From assembly GCA_020633055.1 (NCBI GenBank), contig JACKEJ010000011.1, forward strand, positions 186,001 through 250,000: a stretch of 64,000 nt of DNA, written 5' to 3'. A program made the translations under genes and the position numbers. The first letter of the stretch is position 1, and each line of letters opens with the position of its first letter. Under the pieces are notes generated by a model. It was not told where the DNA came from. It made no database searches and was given only the letters and a program-made list of their open reading frames with translations. Source of the stretch: Sandaracinaceae bacterium (GTDB taxonomy: Bacteria > Myxococcota_A > Polyangia > Polyangiales > Houyiibacteriaceae). Of the stretch, positions 52,744 through 62,008 are shown piece by piece.

Positions 52744-54047
52744 AACGTCCGGCCAACCTGATAAGCTCCGCCGCAGTGAACGACGACCAGACGCTCGAGA
52801 TGGAGGACCTCCTGGCGATGCAGCTAGCGGATCACTACGTGATCCACCGCACGCTCGCCTGGGGCGGCGACAGCGTCGAGTACTTGGAGGCCGAGCGCGA
52901 CGGGGAGCGCCTGATCCTGTGCGCGCTGCCCGAGCTGTTCACCCGCGGTGAGGCCAAGGACGCCTTCGTCGCGCTGGCCGAAGCGCTCATGACCATCGAC
53001 GTCCCCACGGTCCTGCCGGTCAAGCGCTGGGCCATCGTGGACGACGTCCCGCTGATGGAGCTCGGCTGGGAGGAGGGCAAGCCCATCAGCACCGCGCTCG
53101 TGAAGGGCCCGCTCCCCTCCGTGCCGCTGCTCAAGGTCGCCGACCAGGTGCTGCGTGCGCTGGTGAGCTGCCACCGCAACTCGGTCGTCCATGGCGACCT
53201 CACGCCCGAGAACATCATCGTGACGCGCGGCGGTGACATGAAGTCGCCCATCATCCGCGTCATCGGCGTCGGGTTGGGACAGCTCCTGCGCGACCACGGC
53301 GTGGTCGCGCAGGACAACCCGATGTCCGGCAAGTTCGCCAGCGACTACCTGCCCCCCGAGGTGCTACGCGGGCAGCGAGCGTCGGCCCGCGCCGACCTGT
53401 TCTGTGTCGGGGTGCTCATGCACCACATGGTCATCGGCGAGCCCCCCGAGGGCTACGACTCGCGCGACGGCTTCGCCGACATCCCGCAGATGCCCGATGT
53501 CATCCGGCGGGCCACCGCGCGTGACCCGGCGGAGCGCTACGCGGACGCGGCGGGGATGTTGGCTGCGCTGGATTGGCTGGACGTCGTGTCCTCCAAGATG
53601 AACCCGCACACGCAGGACATCCCGCTGTGGATGGAGTACTCCGTGGTGGGCAACATCCCCGTCACCCAGCTCAACGCCACGAACGACACGCCGCCTCCGG
53701 TCAGACGCTCGTCGCGTCCGCCTGCGCGCGCTCCCTCCGCACCACCTCCCGGCATCTTGCGTGGCTCGCACTCGCCGGCATCCGCGCAATCAGCGGCCCC
53801 CGTTCGCATCGTAGTGGGCCCCTCGATGGCAGCCCCACCCACCATCACGGGCGCGCCCTCCGTGCCCGCGATCCCGGCGGCGGGGCTCCCGCGTGTGAAG
53901 TCGAACAACCACGACGGCCTGTGGTGGACCGCGGCCGCGCTGTGCCTGGTCATCATCCTGTTGGTGCTCGGTTGGGTGTGGCTCGAGACCAGCCGCGCAG
54001 ATGCTGCTCGAGCGGCGCCCGCCCCGGCCCCCACGACCGACCCCTGA
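52740..54047 (+). CDS. Membrane-anchored pseudokinase
   Basis: This 435-residue protein follows the Hanks-kinase fold but lacks key residues. The Gly loop is degenerate (LAWGGDSVEYL) and the VAIK lysine is missing (LILCALPEL). HRD is replaced by VVHGDLTPENIIV, with Asp retained, and DFG by VIGVGLGQ without Asp. The APE region is PPEVLRGQ. After a Pro/Ser linker comes a C-terminal membrane helix (WWTAAALCLVIILLVLGWVW). It is thus likely a binding scaffold rather than a catalyst. It may start later (GTG 52776 or ATG 52800). It is coupled to the GMC gene, an odd partnership. Confidence 0.75.
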   Translation: MKRPANLISSAAVNDDQTLEMEDLLAMQLADHYVIHRTLAWGGDSVEYLEAERDGERLILCALPELFTRGEAKDAFVALAEALMTIDVPTVLPVKRWAIVDDVPLMELGWEEGKPISTALVKGPLPSVPLLKVADQVLRALVSCHRNSVVHGDLTPENIIVTRGGDMKSPIIRVIGVGLGQLLRDHGVVAQDNPMSGKFASDYLPPEVLRGQRASARADLFCVGVLMHHMVIGEPPEGYDSRDGFADIPQMPDVIRRATARDPAERYADAAGMLAALDWLDVVSSKMNPHTQDIPLWMEYSVVGNIPVTQLNATNDTPPPVRRSSRPPARAPSAPPPGILRGSHSPASAQSAAPVRIVVGPSMAAPPTITGAPSVPAIPAAGLPRVKSNNHDGLWWTAAALCLVIILLVLGWVWLETSRADAARAAPAPAPTTDP

Positions 54048-54078
54048 CGGCCTGCCACGGTTGGCGCAGCGAGCGCCG

Positions 54079-54525
54079 TCACGGCACGAGGGACAGGTCC
54101 ATGCGCTGGTGCGGGATGCCGGCCTCCATGAACTGTTCCCCCGACGCGACGAAGCCGGCCTTCTCGTAGAGGCCGGCAGCGTACGTCTGGGCGTGCAGGT
54201 GCAGCTCGGACCAGCCGCGGGCGCGGGCGTCGTCGATGGTGCGCTGCAGAAGCAGGGTACCGACCCCTCGGTGACGCGCGGCCTTCACCACGCACAGGCG
54301 CGTGACCTTGTGTGCCAGGGTCAGCCGCGCGCACCCAAGGGCCTCTCCCGACGCGGCGTCCAACGCCAGATAGTGCGTCGCGCTGGTCTCCTCGTCGTCG
54401 ATCTCCATGTCCTCCGGCACCCCCTGCTCGTACACGAAGACCTCGAAGCGCAGGCGCTGCAGCACGTCGCGCGCGTGCTCGTCCTGCCAGCTGACTGTGC
54501 GCACCTCGACGCGTGGGTCCGACAT
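54079..54525 (-). CDS. GNAT-family acetyltransferase (ElaA-like)
   Basis: The 148-residue protein has LRFEVFVYEQGVPEDMEIDDEE, typical of ElaA-like GNATs, and the acetyl-CoA pyrophosphate-binding motif RHRGVGTLLLQ followed by YEKAGFVASGEQF. It should transfer an acetyl group to an unknown amine. Single-gene unit on the minus strand. Confidence 0.85.
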   Translation of the reverse strand: MSDPRVEVRTVSWQDEHARDVLQRLRFEVFVYEQGVPEDMEIDDEETSATHYLALDAASGEALGCARLTLAHKVTRLCVVKAARHRGVGTLLLQRTIDDARARGWSELHLHAQTYAAGLYEKAGFVASGEQFMEAGIPHQRMDLSLVP

Positions 54526-54591
54526 GCCTCTCCTGTATCATCTCCGGCGGACGCGAGACATCGGGAACACGCGTCCTGTAGAAAGGGCCTG

Positions 54592-55044
54592 ATGGCTGAC
54601 GCAGACGCGACCACCCACCCCGACCCCCTCGCGCGCGCGCGCTTCCACATGCGGCTGGGCTTCGCTGCGCTGACGGTGTTCGCCAGCGTGGGCCTCGTGC
54701 TGGAGGGCATGCACGGCTTCAAGGTGGCCTACTACCTCGACGCGACGAACGAGACCCGGCGCCTGATGTGGCGGCTGGGTCACGCGCACGGCGTGCTGCT
54801 CGCGCTGGTGAACGTGGCCTTCGGCGTGACTTTGCACGTGCTGGCGCGGGATGGTCGCGCGCTGCGCCTCGGCTCGCGCGCGCTGCTGGCGGCCAGCTTG
54901 CTGTTGCCGGTCGGCTTCCTCGCGGCGGGCTTCGGCGTGTACGGCGGGGACCCTGGCTGGTTCATCGCGCTCGTGCCGCTGGGCGGCGGCGTCCTGGTGC
55001 TGGGCCTCGCGGCGATCGCTTGGGGGCTGCGAGGAGAGGCGTGA
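54592..55044 (+). CDS. Small four-helix membrane protein preceding the octaheme cytochrome
   Basis: The 150-residue protein has about four membrane helices (FAALTVFASVGLVLEGMHG, AHGVLLALVNVAFGVTLHVL, LLAASLLLPVGFLAAGFGVY, LVPLGGGVLVLGLAAIAW). It includes an HAHG motif and other histidines that might bind heme or quinone. Its stop overlaps the start of the octaheme gene (GTGATC), so it may anchor or feed that cytochrome. No family name is assigned. Confidence 0.7.
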   Translation: MADADATTHPDPLARARFHMRLGFAALTVFASVGLVLEGMHGFKVAYYLDATNETRRLMWRLGHAHGVLLALVNVAFGVTLHVLARDGRALRLGSRALLAASLLLPVGFLAAGFGVYGGDPGWFIALVPLGGGVLVLGLAAIAWGLRGEA

Positions 55045-56870
55045 TCGCGGCGCTCATGCTGCTGGGGATCGCGTGCGTCTGCGCGCTGGTGGGCTGGTTG
55101 GCCGCGCGTGAGCTGACGCGCGCCGAGCGGGGCTTGGCCGCGGCCATGCTGGCGGGCCTGGGGGTGGTCAGCGGGTTGGCGTTCGCTCCCTCCGCCGCAG
55201 ACGCGGAGCTGCAGCACAGCCTCCCCGTCGTCGGCGCCGCGCTGGGCTTCGCGTCGTCGGACGCGTGCCGCGCCTGCCACCCCGGGCAGTACGAGTCGTG
55301 GCACGACACCTTCCACCGGACGATGACGCAGGTCGCGGGTCCCGACACGGTGCTGGCGCCGTTCGACGGGCGCACCCTGGACGAGCGCGGGCGCTCGGCG
55401 CGCGTGCTGCAGGAGGACGGGCGCTACTACGTCGAGAGCACCCGCTCGGGGCAGCGCTGGCGCGTGGTGATGCTGACCGGGTCGCACCACCTGCAGGCCT
55501 ACTGGCTGCGCCTCGAGGACGGTCGGCTCAGCCAGTTCCCGTTCGTGTACTTGATGCGCGAGCAGCGCTGGCTGGCGAACTCGGACTCGTTCCTGCAGCC
55601 GGAGCCGAAGCCCGAAGAGGAGTTCGAGGAGTACATCTGGGGCGACGGCTGCGTGAACTGCCACTCGACCGGCGGGCCGTTCCACCCGGCGGACGTCGAG
55701 CCGCACGTGACTACCACGCGCGCGGTGACCGAGCTGGGGATCGCGTGCGAGGCCTGTCACGGGGGCGCCGAGGAACACGCGCAGCGCAACCGCGACCCAC
55801 GCCGCCGCTACGCGCTGCACGCGGCGGGGGCGGCCCCCGACGACACCATCGTGAACCCGCGACGGCTCGACGCCGAACACGCGGCGTCCGTGTGCGGGCG
55901 CTGCCACACCGTGGCGGACCACCTGGACGACGACCCGGGCTTCGCACCGGGCGCCCACCTGGCCGACAGCCTGGACCACCCGCGCCTGTGGGCGCTGCTG
56001 GACGCCAACGACCGCGTGACCGACTTCTCCGCGCTGAGCGAGCGCGACCGCGACCTCGTCGAGTCGTTCTGGAACGGGGGCACCGTGCGCGTGGCGGGCC
56101 GGGAGTACGACGGGATGATCCGCTCCGAGTGCTACCTGCAGGCCGAGCTGAGCTGCATCTCCTGCCACAGCGTGCACGGCGGGACGCGCGCCGGGCAGGT
56201 CCCACACGAGAACGACGACGCGCAGATGTGCGGCTCGTGTCACGAGCGCGAGCTGGCCGACGTGCCCGCACACACCCACCACGCCGCTGGGAGCGTCGGC
56301 AGCGAGTGCGTCTCCTGCCACATGCCGTACACCAGCTACGGCCTGCTGATGGCCACGCGCAGCCACCGCCTGGACAGCCCGGTGGCGAGCGGCTTCGGCG
56401 CGCGCGACGCACCCAACGCGTGCAACCTCTGCCATCAGGACCAGTCGCTGGCGTGGACCGCACGCACGCTCGACGCTTGGTACGAGCGCAGCTCGCCACC
56501 GATCCCGGAGGCGCTCGCGGACATCCCGGCGGGAGCGCTCTGGTTGTTGCGCGGCGACGCGGTGCAGCGCGCTCTCGCCGCGTGGCACCTGCGCCAGCGC
56601 TGGGTGCAGGAGAGCGGCGACCTACGTGAGCTGGAGCCCCACCTGGTCACGCTGCTGAACGACCCCGTCTCGGCCGTGCGTCAGGTGGGGGGCCGCACCC
56701 TCCAGGTGGCGCACCCCGAGTGGGGCCTGGACCTGCCCGGCATCGCGCAGGAGGCGCAGCCGGCCCTGGCGGAACGCCTGCTCGGCGGGCGCACGGGCAT
56801 GACCCCGCGTGAGACCTTCGAGCGCCTGCGCGGCGAGCGCATCGACCTGCCCGTCAGCGTCCCCGAGTGA
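55041..56870 (+). CDS. Membrane-anchored octaheme cytochrome c
   Basis: This ~609-residue protein has two N-terminal hydrophobic segments (ALMLLGIACVCALVGWLA and LAAAMLAGLGVVSGLAFA) and eight CxxCH motifs: CRACH, CVNCH, CEACH, CGRCH, CISCH, CGSCH, CVSCH and CNLCH. Spacing and phrases such as ACRACHPGQYESW, GCVNCHSTGGPFHPADVEP and GIACEACHGGAEEH are like the cytochrome c554 / doubled-CXXCH family. The C-terminal ~130 residues are helical and heme-free. GTG is the start, preceded by GAGGAGAG. It may take part in periplasmic electron transfer or reduction of N or S compounds; the substrate is unknown. Confidence 0.83.
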   Translation: MIAALMLLGIACVCALVGWLAARELTRAERGLAAAMLAGLGVVSGLAFAPSAADAELQHSLPVVGAALGFASSDACRACHPGQYESWHDTFHRTMTQVAGPDTVLAPFDGRTLDERGRSARVLQEDGRYYVESTRSGQRWRVVMLTGSHHLQAYWLRLEDGRLSQFPFVYLMREQRWLANSDSFLQPEPKPEEEFEEYIWGDGCVNCHSTGGPFHPADVEPHVTTTRAVTELGIACEACHGGAEEHAQRNRDPRRRYALHAAGAAPDDTIVNPRRLDAEHAASVCGRCHTVADHLDDDPGFAPGAHLADSLDHPRLWALLDANDRVTDFSALSERDRDLVESFWNGGTVRVAGREYDGMIRSECYLQAELSCISCHSVHGGTRAGQVPHENDDAQMCGSCHERELADVPAHTHHAAGSVGSECVSCHMPYTSYGLLMATRSHRLDSPVASGFGARDAPNACNLCHQDQSLAWTARTLDAWYERSSPPIPEALADIPAGALWLLRGDAVQRALAAWHLRQRWVQESGDLRELEPHLVTLLNDPVSAVRQVGGRTLQVAHPEWGLDLPGIAQEAQPALAERLLGGRTGMTPRETFERLRGERIDLPVSVPE

Positions 56871-56956
56871 GCCCGGTCGTCGTCGGGCGCGGGACACGGA
56901 CGACGACGCACCTCCGCGCGAGACAAGCCCCGCGAGTGCTGGTAGCTTCCGGCGCC

Positions 56957-57295
56957 ATGACGATCGACAAGCTCGCGAAGGACGAACGCATTGCCCTCGG
57001 AGGCCTGCTGCGCCTCATGATCCGCTCGGACGGTGACTTCACGGAGGCCGAGGAGGAGACCGTCAACCAGCTGGGCGAGGAGCTGCTGGGTGGCGCGGGC
57101 GAGATGTGGCGCGTCATCTCGGACTCGGCGCAGGCCTGCCCGCGCGACGCCGACATCCGCGCGGCGGCGGCGAAGGTGACCCGGGCCGAGGCCCGCACCG
57201 TGATCCTGGACCTCATGCGCAAGGTCGCGGCGGGCGACGAGGTCAGCGCCGACGAAGAGTCGCTGCTGAGCTGGCTCGAGAACCTCTGGGCCTGA
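56957..57295 (+). CDS. TerB-like helical protein
   Basis: A 112-residue protein starting MTIDKLAKDERIALGGLLRL, all-helical, with acidic loops (IRSDGDFTEAEEE, AAGDEVSADEESLL) that look like the metal-binding repeats of TerB/DjlA-type domains. The upstream in-frame ATG at 56867 overlaps the octaheme stop region but adds a basic, non-helical tail, so 56957 is preferred. Function unknown. Confidence 0.65.
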   Translation: MTIDKLAKDERIALGGLLRLMIRSDGDFTEAEEETVNQLGEELLGGAGEMWRVISDSAQACPRDADIRAAAAKVTRAEARTVILDLMRKVAAGDEVSADEESLLSWLENLWA

Positions 57296-57335
57296 GGGAG
57301 TACCGCAGCGCGGCGTCCCGCGACCGCGCGCCCGT

Positions 57336-59609
57336 TCACATCATGGACACGGGGTCGATGTCCACGCTGGCGCGCGCCGGAGCGACGCCGCGCTCGATGG
57401 CCGCCAGCACCAGCTGGGCCACTTCGCGCAGGGCTCGACGGTCCTCGCCGCGCAGCAGGAAGCGGTAGCGGTAGCGCGCGCGCACCTTGGCCAGCGGCGC
57501 CGGCGCGGGGCCCTGAAGCGCCACACGGTGATCACGCAATGCGGGGTGGCGGCGCGCCTCGCTGGCGAGGGACTCGGCGACCCTGCGCGCCAGATCTTCC
57601 TCGGGCGCGTCCACCCGCACGGCCACCATGCGGCCGAAGGGCGCGTACCCGAGCTCGCTGCGCTGCGCCAACTCGGCCTCGTAGAACGCCTCGTAGTCGT
57701 GGCGCGCGGCCGACGCGATGGCGTGGTGCTCGGGCTGGTAGGTCTGCACCAGCACGCGCCCCGCGCGCGCTCCCCGTCCGGCGCGCCCGGCCACCTGCGC
57801 CAGCAGCTGGAAGGTGCGCTCCGAGCCGCGAAAGTCGGGGAAGGCGAGGCTCTGGTCGGCCAGCAACACGCCCACCAGCGTGACGTTCGCGATGTCGTGC
57901 CCCTTGGTGACCATCTGCGTGCCCACCAGCACGTCGATCTCGCCCGCGCGCACCCGCTCGAGGACCTGCTCCACCCCTTCGCCGCTGGCCGTGTCGCGAT
58001 CCAGGCGCGCGACCTTCGCGGGGTACAGCAGCTGCGCGAGCTCGTCCTCCAGCTTTTCGGTGCCGAGCCCGAGCGGCACGCGCTCCTGGGCACCGCACGC
58101 GCGGCAGGGGTCCGAGCTGGGCTCGGCGTAGTCGCAGTAGTGGCAGCGGAGCGCGCCTTCGCGGCGGTGCTCGGTCAGTGGGACGCTACACGCGGGGCAC
58201 CCGGCCAGCTCGTCGCAGGCGGCGCACTGCATCGAGGGCGAGTACCCCCGGCGGTTGAGGAACAGGATGGCCTGCCCCTTGTCCGCAAGACACGCGCGCA
58301 GCGCGCGCAGCAGCGGCTCGGACAGGTAGCGCTGCGTGGGCGTGGTGGGCTTCAGGCGCCGCAGGTCGAGCAACTCCACGTCGGGCATGACCTGGCCCGT
58401 GGCGCGCTGCGGGAGACTCACGAGCTCGAAGCGCCCCTCGCGGGCGTGCCGGAACGACTCGAGGCTGGGCGTGGCGCTGCCCAGGATGCACACGGCCGAC
58501 GCGCGGTGGGCGCGCAGCACGGCCATGTCGCGCGCGTGGTAGCGGAAGCCCTCCTCTTGCTTGAACGAAGGGTCGTGCTCCTCGTCCACGACGATGACGC
58601 CCAGGTCGGGGATGGGCGCGAAGAGCGCGCTGCGGGCGCCCACCGCGATGCGCAGCTGACCCCTGCGCAGGGCGCGCCAGTAGTCGTCGCGCTCCTTCTC
58701 GCCGAGCCCGCTGTGGAGCACGGCGATCTCGTTGCCGAAGCGCGCGCGGAAGCGCCCCACCAGCTGCGGCGTGAGCGCGATCTCGGGCACCAGCAAGAGC
58801 CCCCCGCGACCGAGCGCGCGCGCCGCGTCCATGACGCGCAGGTAGACCTCGGTCTTGCCCGAGCCGGTGACCCCGTGCAGTAGGAAGGGCCGCGTGGGCG
58901 CGGCCAGCGCGTCCACCATCACGCGCACGGCGTGCTCTTGCGCCGCGGTGGCGACGGGCGGCGCCTCGGCCAGCGGCACCACCTCGGAGAAGCGGTCGGC
59001 GAGCACCTCGCGGCTCTCGCAGCGCACGAGCCCCCGCTCCTCCAGCTTGCGCACCACCGCGCGCGCGGTCTTCACGTGGATACGCAGCTCGCTGAGGCCG
59101 ACTTCCACGCGCGCGTCCACCAGCGCGAGCACGCGCGCCTGCGCCGTCCCCAGGCGCCCCTCACGCGTCGCGTCGGTGGCCCGCACGAACACCTCTTCGC
59201 GCACCTTCACGGCCGCGCCTTTGATGCCCTCCTCGCCCGTCAGAAAGCCCTCTTTGCGTAGGCGAGCCAGCGCCCCTCGGGGCAGCGCGGGTGCCGCCGC
59301 GCGCAAGACCTCGCCCACCGGGTGCATGTAGTAGCGCGCCGCCTCGTCGAGGAACGCCAGCAGCTCGGCGGGGAACAGGGGCTCGTCTTCCAGCAGCCCG
59401 GCGACGCGCATGATGCGGGCCACACCTTCCGGTGGAGCCTCACGCCGCGCGAGGACGATGCCCACGGCTTTGCGCCGCGCGAAGGGCACGGCGACGCGGG
59501 TTCCGGGCAGCACGCGCCCGCGGAGCGCAGGCGGCACCGCGTAGGTGAAGGTGCGGCGCAGCGGCACGGGGAGCGCCACGTCGACGTAGCCGGCGTGCTC
59601 GTCGCTCAC
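57336..59609 (-). CDS. priA: Primosomal protein N' (PriA helicase)
   Basis: The 757-residue protein has an N-terminal DNA-binding domain (YVDVALPVPLRRTFTYAVPP), a helicase core with Walker A GVTGSGKTEVYLRV (about residue 243) and DEEH box (VIVDEEHDPSFKQ), a zinc-binding insert with many CxxC pairs (CAACDELAGCPAC, CHYCDY, CRACG), and the helicase C-terminal motifs (GTQMVTKGHDIANVTLVGVL). PriA restarts stalled replication forks. The GTG start at 59609 overlaps the SctU stop. The length matches the family. Confidence 0.93.
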   Translation of the reverse strand: MSDEHAGYVDVALPVPLRRTFTYAVPPALRGRVLPGTRVAVPFARRKAVGIVLARREAPPEGVARIMRVAGLLEDEPLFPAELLAFLDEAARYYMHPVGEVLRAAAPALPRGALARLRKEGFLTGEEGIKGAAVKVREEVFVRATDATREGRLGTAQARVLALVDARVEVGLSELRIHVKTARAVVRKLEERGLVRCESREVLADRFSEVVPLAEAPPVATAAQEHAVRVMVDALAAPTRPFLLHGVTGSGKTEVYLRVMDAARALGRGGLLLVPEIALTPQLVGRFRARFGNEIAVLHSGLGEKERDDYWRALRRGQLRIAVGARSALFAPIPDLGVIVVDEEHDPSFKQEEGFRYHARDMAVLRAHRASAVCILGSATPSLESFRHAREGRFELVSLPQRATGQVMPDVELLDLRRLKPTTPTQRYLSEPLLRALRACLADKGQAILFLNRRGYSPSMQCAACDELAGCPACSVPLTEHRREGALRCHYCDYAEPSSDPCRACGAQERVPLGLGTEKLEDELAQLLYPAKVARLDRDTASGEGVEQVLERVRAGEIDVLVGTQMVTKGHDIANVTLVGVLLADQSLAFPDFRGSERTFQLLAQVAGRAGRGARAGRVLVQTYQPEHHAIASAARHDYEAFYEAELAQRSELGYAPFGRMVAVRVDAPEEDLARRVAESLASEARRHPALRDHRVALQGPAPAPLAKVRARYRYRFLLRGEDRRALREVAQLVLAAIERGVAPARASVDIDPVSMM

Positions 59610-60715
59610 GCGCTCTCCGGCTCCGAGGCTCCGCGCTCGCCATGTTCCAGCGAGGGCGCGAGCCCCAGCGCCTCGCGCTCGGCCCGCTCGCGCTCTTCCC
59701 ACGCGGCGTGCAGCACGGCCGCGACCGCGTCGTAGAGCCCCTCGGGGATCTCCTCGCCGAGCGACAGCTCGTACAGGCTGCGCGCCAGCGGAACGTCGCG
59801 CAGCACGGGCACCCCCGCCTCGCGCGCGGCCGCGATCATCTTCTGCGCCAGGTGGTCCGCGCCCTTGGCGAGCACCTCGGGGGCCCCCTCCCCCTCCTGG
59901 TCGTAGTGGACGGCCACGGCGAGGTGCGTGGGGTTGACGATCAGGACGTCGGCGCTTCGCACCTGCTCGAGCGTCTCGTGCTCGATGATCTCCTGGTGCA
60001 CGCGTCTGCGCTCATGCTTGAGCTGTCCGTCGCCCTCGGCGTCCTTGTACTCGCGCTTCACCTCGTCCTTGCTCATGCGCTGGTCGCGCTGGAACTGCCA
60101 GCGCTGGTAGAGGACGTCCAGCACCCCGACGCCGAGCAGCGCGAGCCCCACGCGCGCGAACAGGCGCTCCCCCAACTCGCCGAGGCTCTCGAGCACCAGC
60201 GGGCTGGGTGCGAGCACGAGGCTCAGGAGGCCTCTCAGGGAAGCGCGCAGTGTGATCCACGCCAGGCCCCCCACCAGCGCGAGCAGCATCAGCGACTTCA
60301 GCAGCTCCACCAAGCGCTTCTGCGACAGGACCTGGCGCAGCCCCTTCAGGGGATCGAGCCGCATGAAGTCGGGCGAGATGGGCTCGAGCGTGAGCAGCGG
60401 GCCGACCTGCAAGAACGTGAGCGCCACGCCGCTCCACATGCCGGCCAGCAGCACCGGCAACACCACCGAGCTCGAGAGCGCGAGCGAGACGTGGAGCGCG
60501 CGCAGCGCACCATCACTGCCCTGGTCCACCGCACCGAGCGCCACGTCGAACAGCGTCCGGAACCCTGCCTGCATGGAGGTGGCGCTCGAGCCGAGCGCGA
60601 ACGTCAGCGCCAGCAGCACCACCGCGGACGAGAGCTCGCGGCTCTTGGGCACCTGCCCCTTGCGCCGCGCTTGGCGCAGCTTTTTTTCGGTCGCTTGCTC
60701 AGTCTTCTCGCTCAC
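59606..60715 (-). CDS. Type III secretion export switch protein SctU/FlhB
   Basis: The 369-residue protein begins SEKTEQATEKKLRQARRKGQ and has about four membrane helices, a KREYKDAEGDGQLKHERRR linker and the autocleavage NPTH motif (VNPTHLAVAVHY, near residue 261), followed by LARSLYELSLGEEIPEGLYDAV. SctU/FlhB sets the substrate specificity of injectisome or flagellar export and is cleaved between Asn and Pro. Here no other export gene is adjacent: the next gene upstream is divergent and the downstream partner is priA. The start GTG at 60715 gives the standard N terminus. Confidence 0.88.
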   Translation of the reverse strand: MSEKTEQATEKKLRQARRKGQVPKSRELSSAVVLLALTFALGSSATSMQAGFRTLFDVALGAVDQGSDGALRALHVSLALSSSVVLPVLLAGMWSGVALTFLQVGPLLTLEPISPDFMRLDPLKGLRQVLSQKRLVELLKSLMLLALVGGLAWITLRASLRGLLSLVLAPSPLVLESLGELGERLFARVGLALLGVGVLDVLYQRWQFQRDQRMSKDEVKREYKDAEGDGQLKHERRRVHQEIIEHETLEQVRSADVLIVNPTHLAVAVHYDQEGEGAPEVLAKGADHLAQKMIAAAREAGVPVLRDVPLARSLYELSLGEEIPEGLYDAVAAVLHAAWEERERAEREALGLAPSLEHGERGASEPESA

Positions 60716-60841
60716 GCGCTCGGTCCTCGGGCAGCGCCGCCGCCCCACGCTCGCACCGTGTCACGGAGGCCCGACACGCGCACCCCTCCGCGCGACGCGT
60801 CACGGTAGCGGTCGGCCACGGAACGCTGATACAACCAACGA

Positions 60842-61933
60842 GTGCCGCGTCACTCCACCTCATCGGTCCGGGGCCACCTCGAGCGCGCGCTCGCCTTCGG
60901 TCTCATGCGTCTGCCCCCGAACACCCAGCGGGCGCTCGCGCGGGCCCTGCCGACCACCCCACGCGCGCGGGCCGCGCTGCACCCCGAGCTGCAAGCGCTG
61001 CTCGCGGTGAACGCGCTGCGCCCCCCGTTGCACGCTGGGTCGGTCCGGGCCGGCCGCCGCGCCTACCGAGCCCTCCTGGACACGCTGAGCCCAGCGCCTG
61101 CGCCCATGGATCGCAGCGTGGACTACACCGTGCGCGTTCCGGCCGTGGGCAGCTCACCGGGGGGCAACATCCTGCTGCGCTTGCACTATCCCTTGCGCAA
61201 GTCCGCCCCGTCGCCGGCCATCGTGTTCTTCCACGGAGGCGGGTTCACGGTCGGTGACGTCGAAGGCTACGACCGCGTTTGCCGTGACATCGCCGCACAG
61301 ACGGGCTTCCCCGTGGCCAGCGTGGACTATCGGCTCGGTCCAGAGCACCCCGCGCCCGCTGCCTCCGAGGACTGCTTGGCGGCCTGGGCGTTCCTCCTCC
61401 AGCGCGCCCCGGAGCTCGGGCTCGACCCCACGCGCCTGGCGGTCATGGGCGACAGCGCGGGAGGCAAGCTGAGCGCGGTCGTGGCACAGCAGACCGTGCG
61501 ACGCGGGCTGACCCCACCAGCGCTGCAGGTGCTCGTGTACCCGGGGCTCGACCTACTCAACCGACTGCCGTCGAAGGACCACTACGCCGTCGGCTTCGGG
61601 CTGGAGGACGCCACCATCGAGTGGTTCACGCAGCAGTACGTGGACGCCGACGCGCTGCGCTCGGACATCCGCGTATCACCTCTGCTGAGCGACGACCTGC
61701 GCGGGCTGGCTCCTGCCATCATCGCCATCGCGAGCGACCCACTGCGAGACGAAGGCGAACGGTATGCGGAGCGGCTCGCGGAGGCGGGGGTGTCGGTCAT
61801 GCTGCTCGACTACCCCCACCTGATCCATGGGTTCTTCACGATGGGCGGCGTCATCCCGAGCGCTGCGGTGGCCGTGGCGGAGGTGTTGGGCCACACACGC
61901 AGTCAGCTCCACGCGTCGCGGCCGACCGACTGA
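60842..61933 (+). CDS. Alpha/beta-hydrolase, HSL-type esterase/lipase
   Basis: The 363-residue protein has the HSL/acetyl-esterase signature HGGGFTVGD (oxyanion hole), the nucleophile elbow GDSAGGK, and later DPLRDEG (Asp) and LIHGFF (His), so the triad is complete. About 90 residues precede the hydrolase core. The start is GTG. The enzyme probably hydrolyses short to medium-chain esters. It is a single-gene unit divergent from SctU. Confidence 0.87.
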   Translation: MPRHSTSSVRGHLERALAFGLMRLPPNTQRALARALPTTPRARAALHPELQALLAVNALRPPLHAGSVRAGRRAYRALLDTLSPAPAPMDRSVDYTVRVPAVGSSPGGNILLRLHYPLRKSAPSPAIVFFHGGGFTVGDVEGYDRVCRDIAAQTGFPVASVDYRLGPEHPAPAASEDCLAAWAFLLQRAPELGLDPTRLAVMGDSAGGKLSAVVAQQTVRRGLTPPALQVLVYPGLDLLNRLPSKDHYAVGFGLEDATIEWFTQQYVDADALRSDIRVSPLLSDDLRGLAPAIIAIASDPLRDEGERYAERLAEAGVSVMLLDYPHLIHGFFTMGGVIPSAAVAVAEVLGHTRSQLHASRPTD

Positions 61934-62008
61934 CGTGGGTGCGGGCGGCCCGACGTGGTCGCGCCGTAGCGCGTCGTCGCGCTGGCGGCGCGCCCACACG
62001 GAGCACGT

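Noticed and set aside
54780..56588. 602-codon open frame opposite the octaheme cytochrome gene
   Set aside because: Antisense shadow; the sense strand has eight CxxCH motifs and consistent start and overlap.
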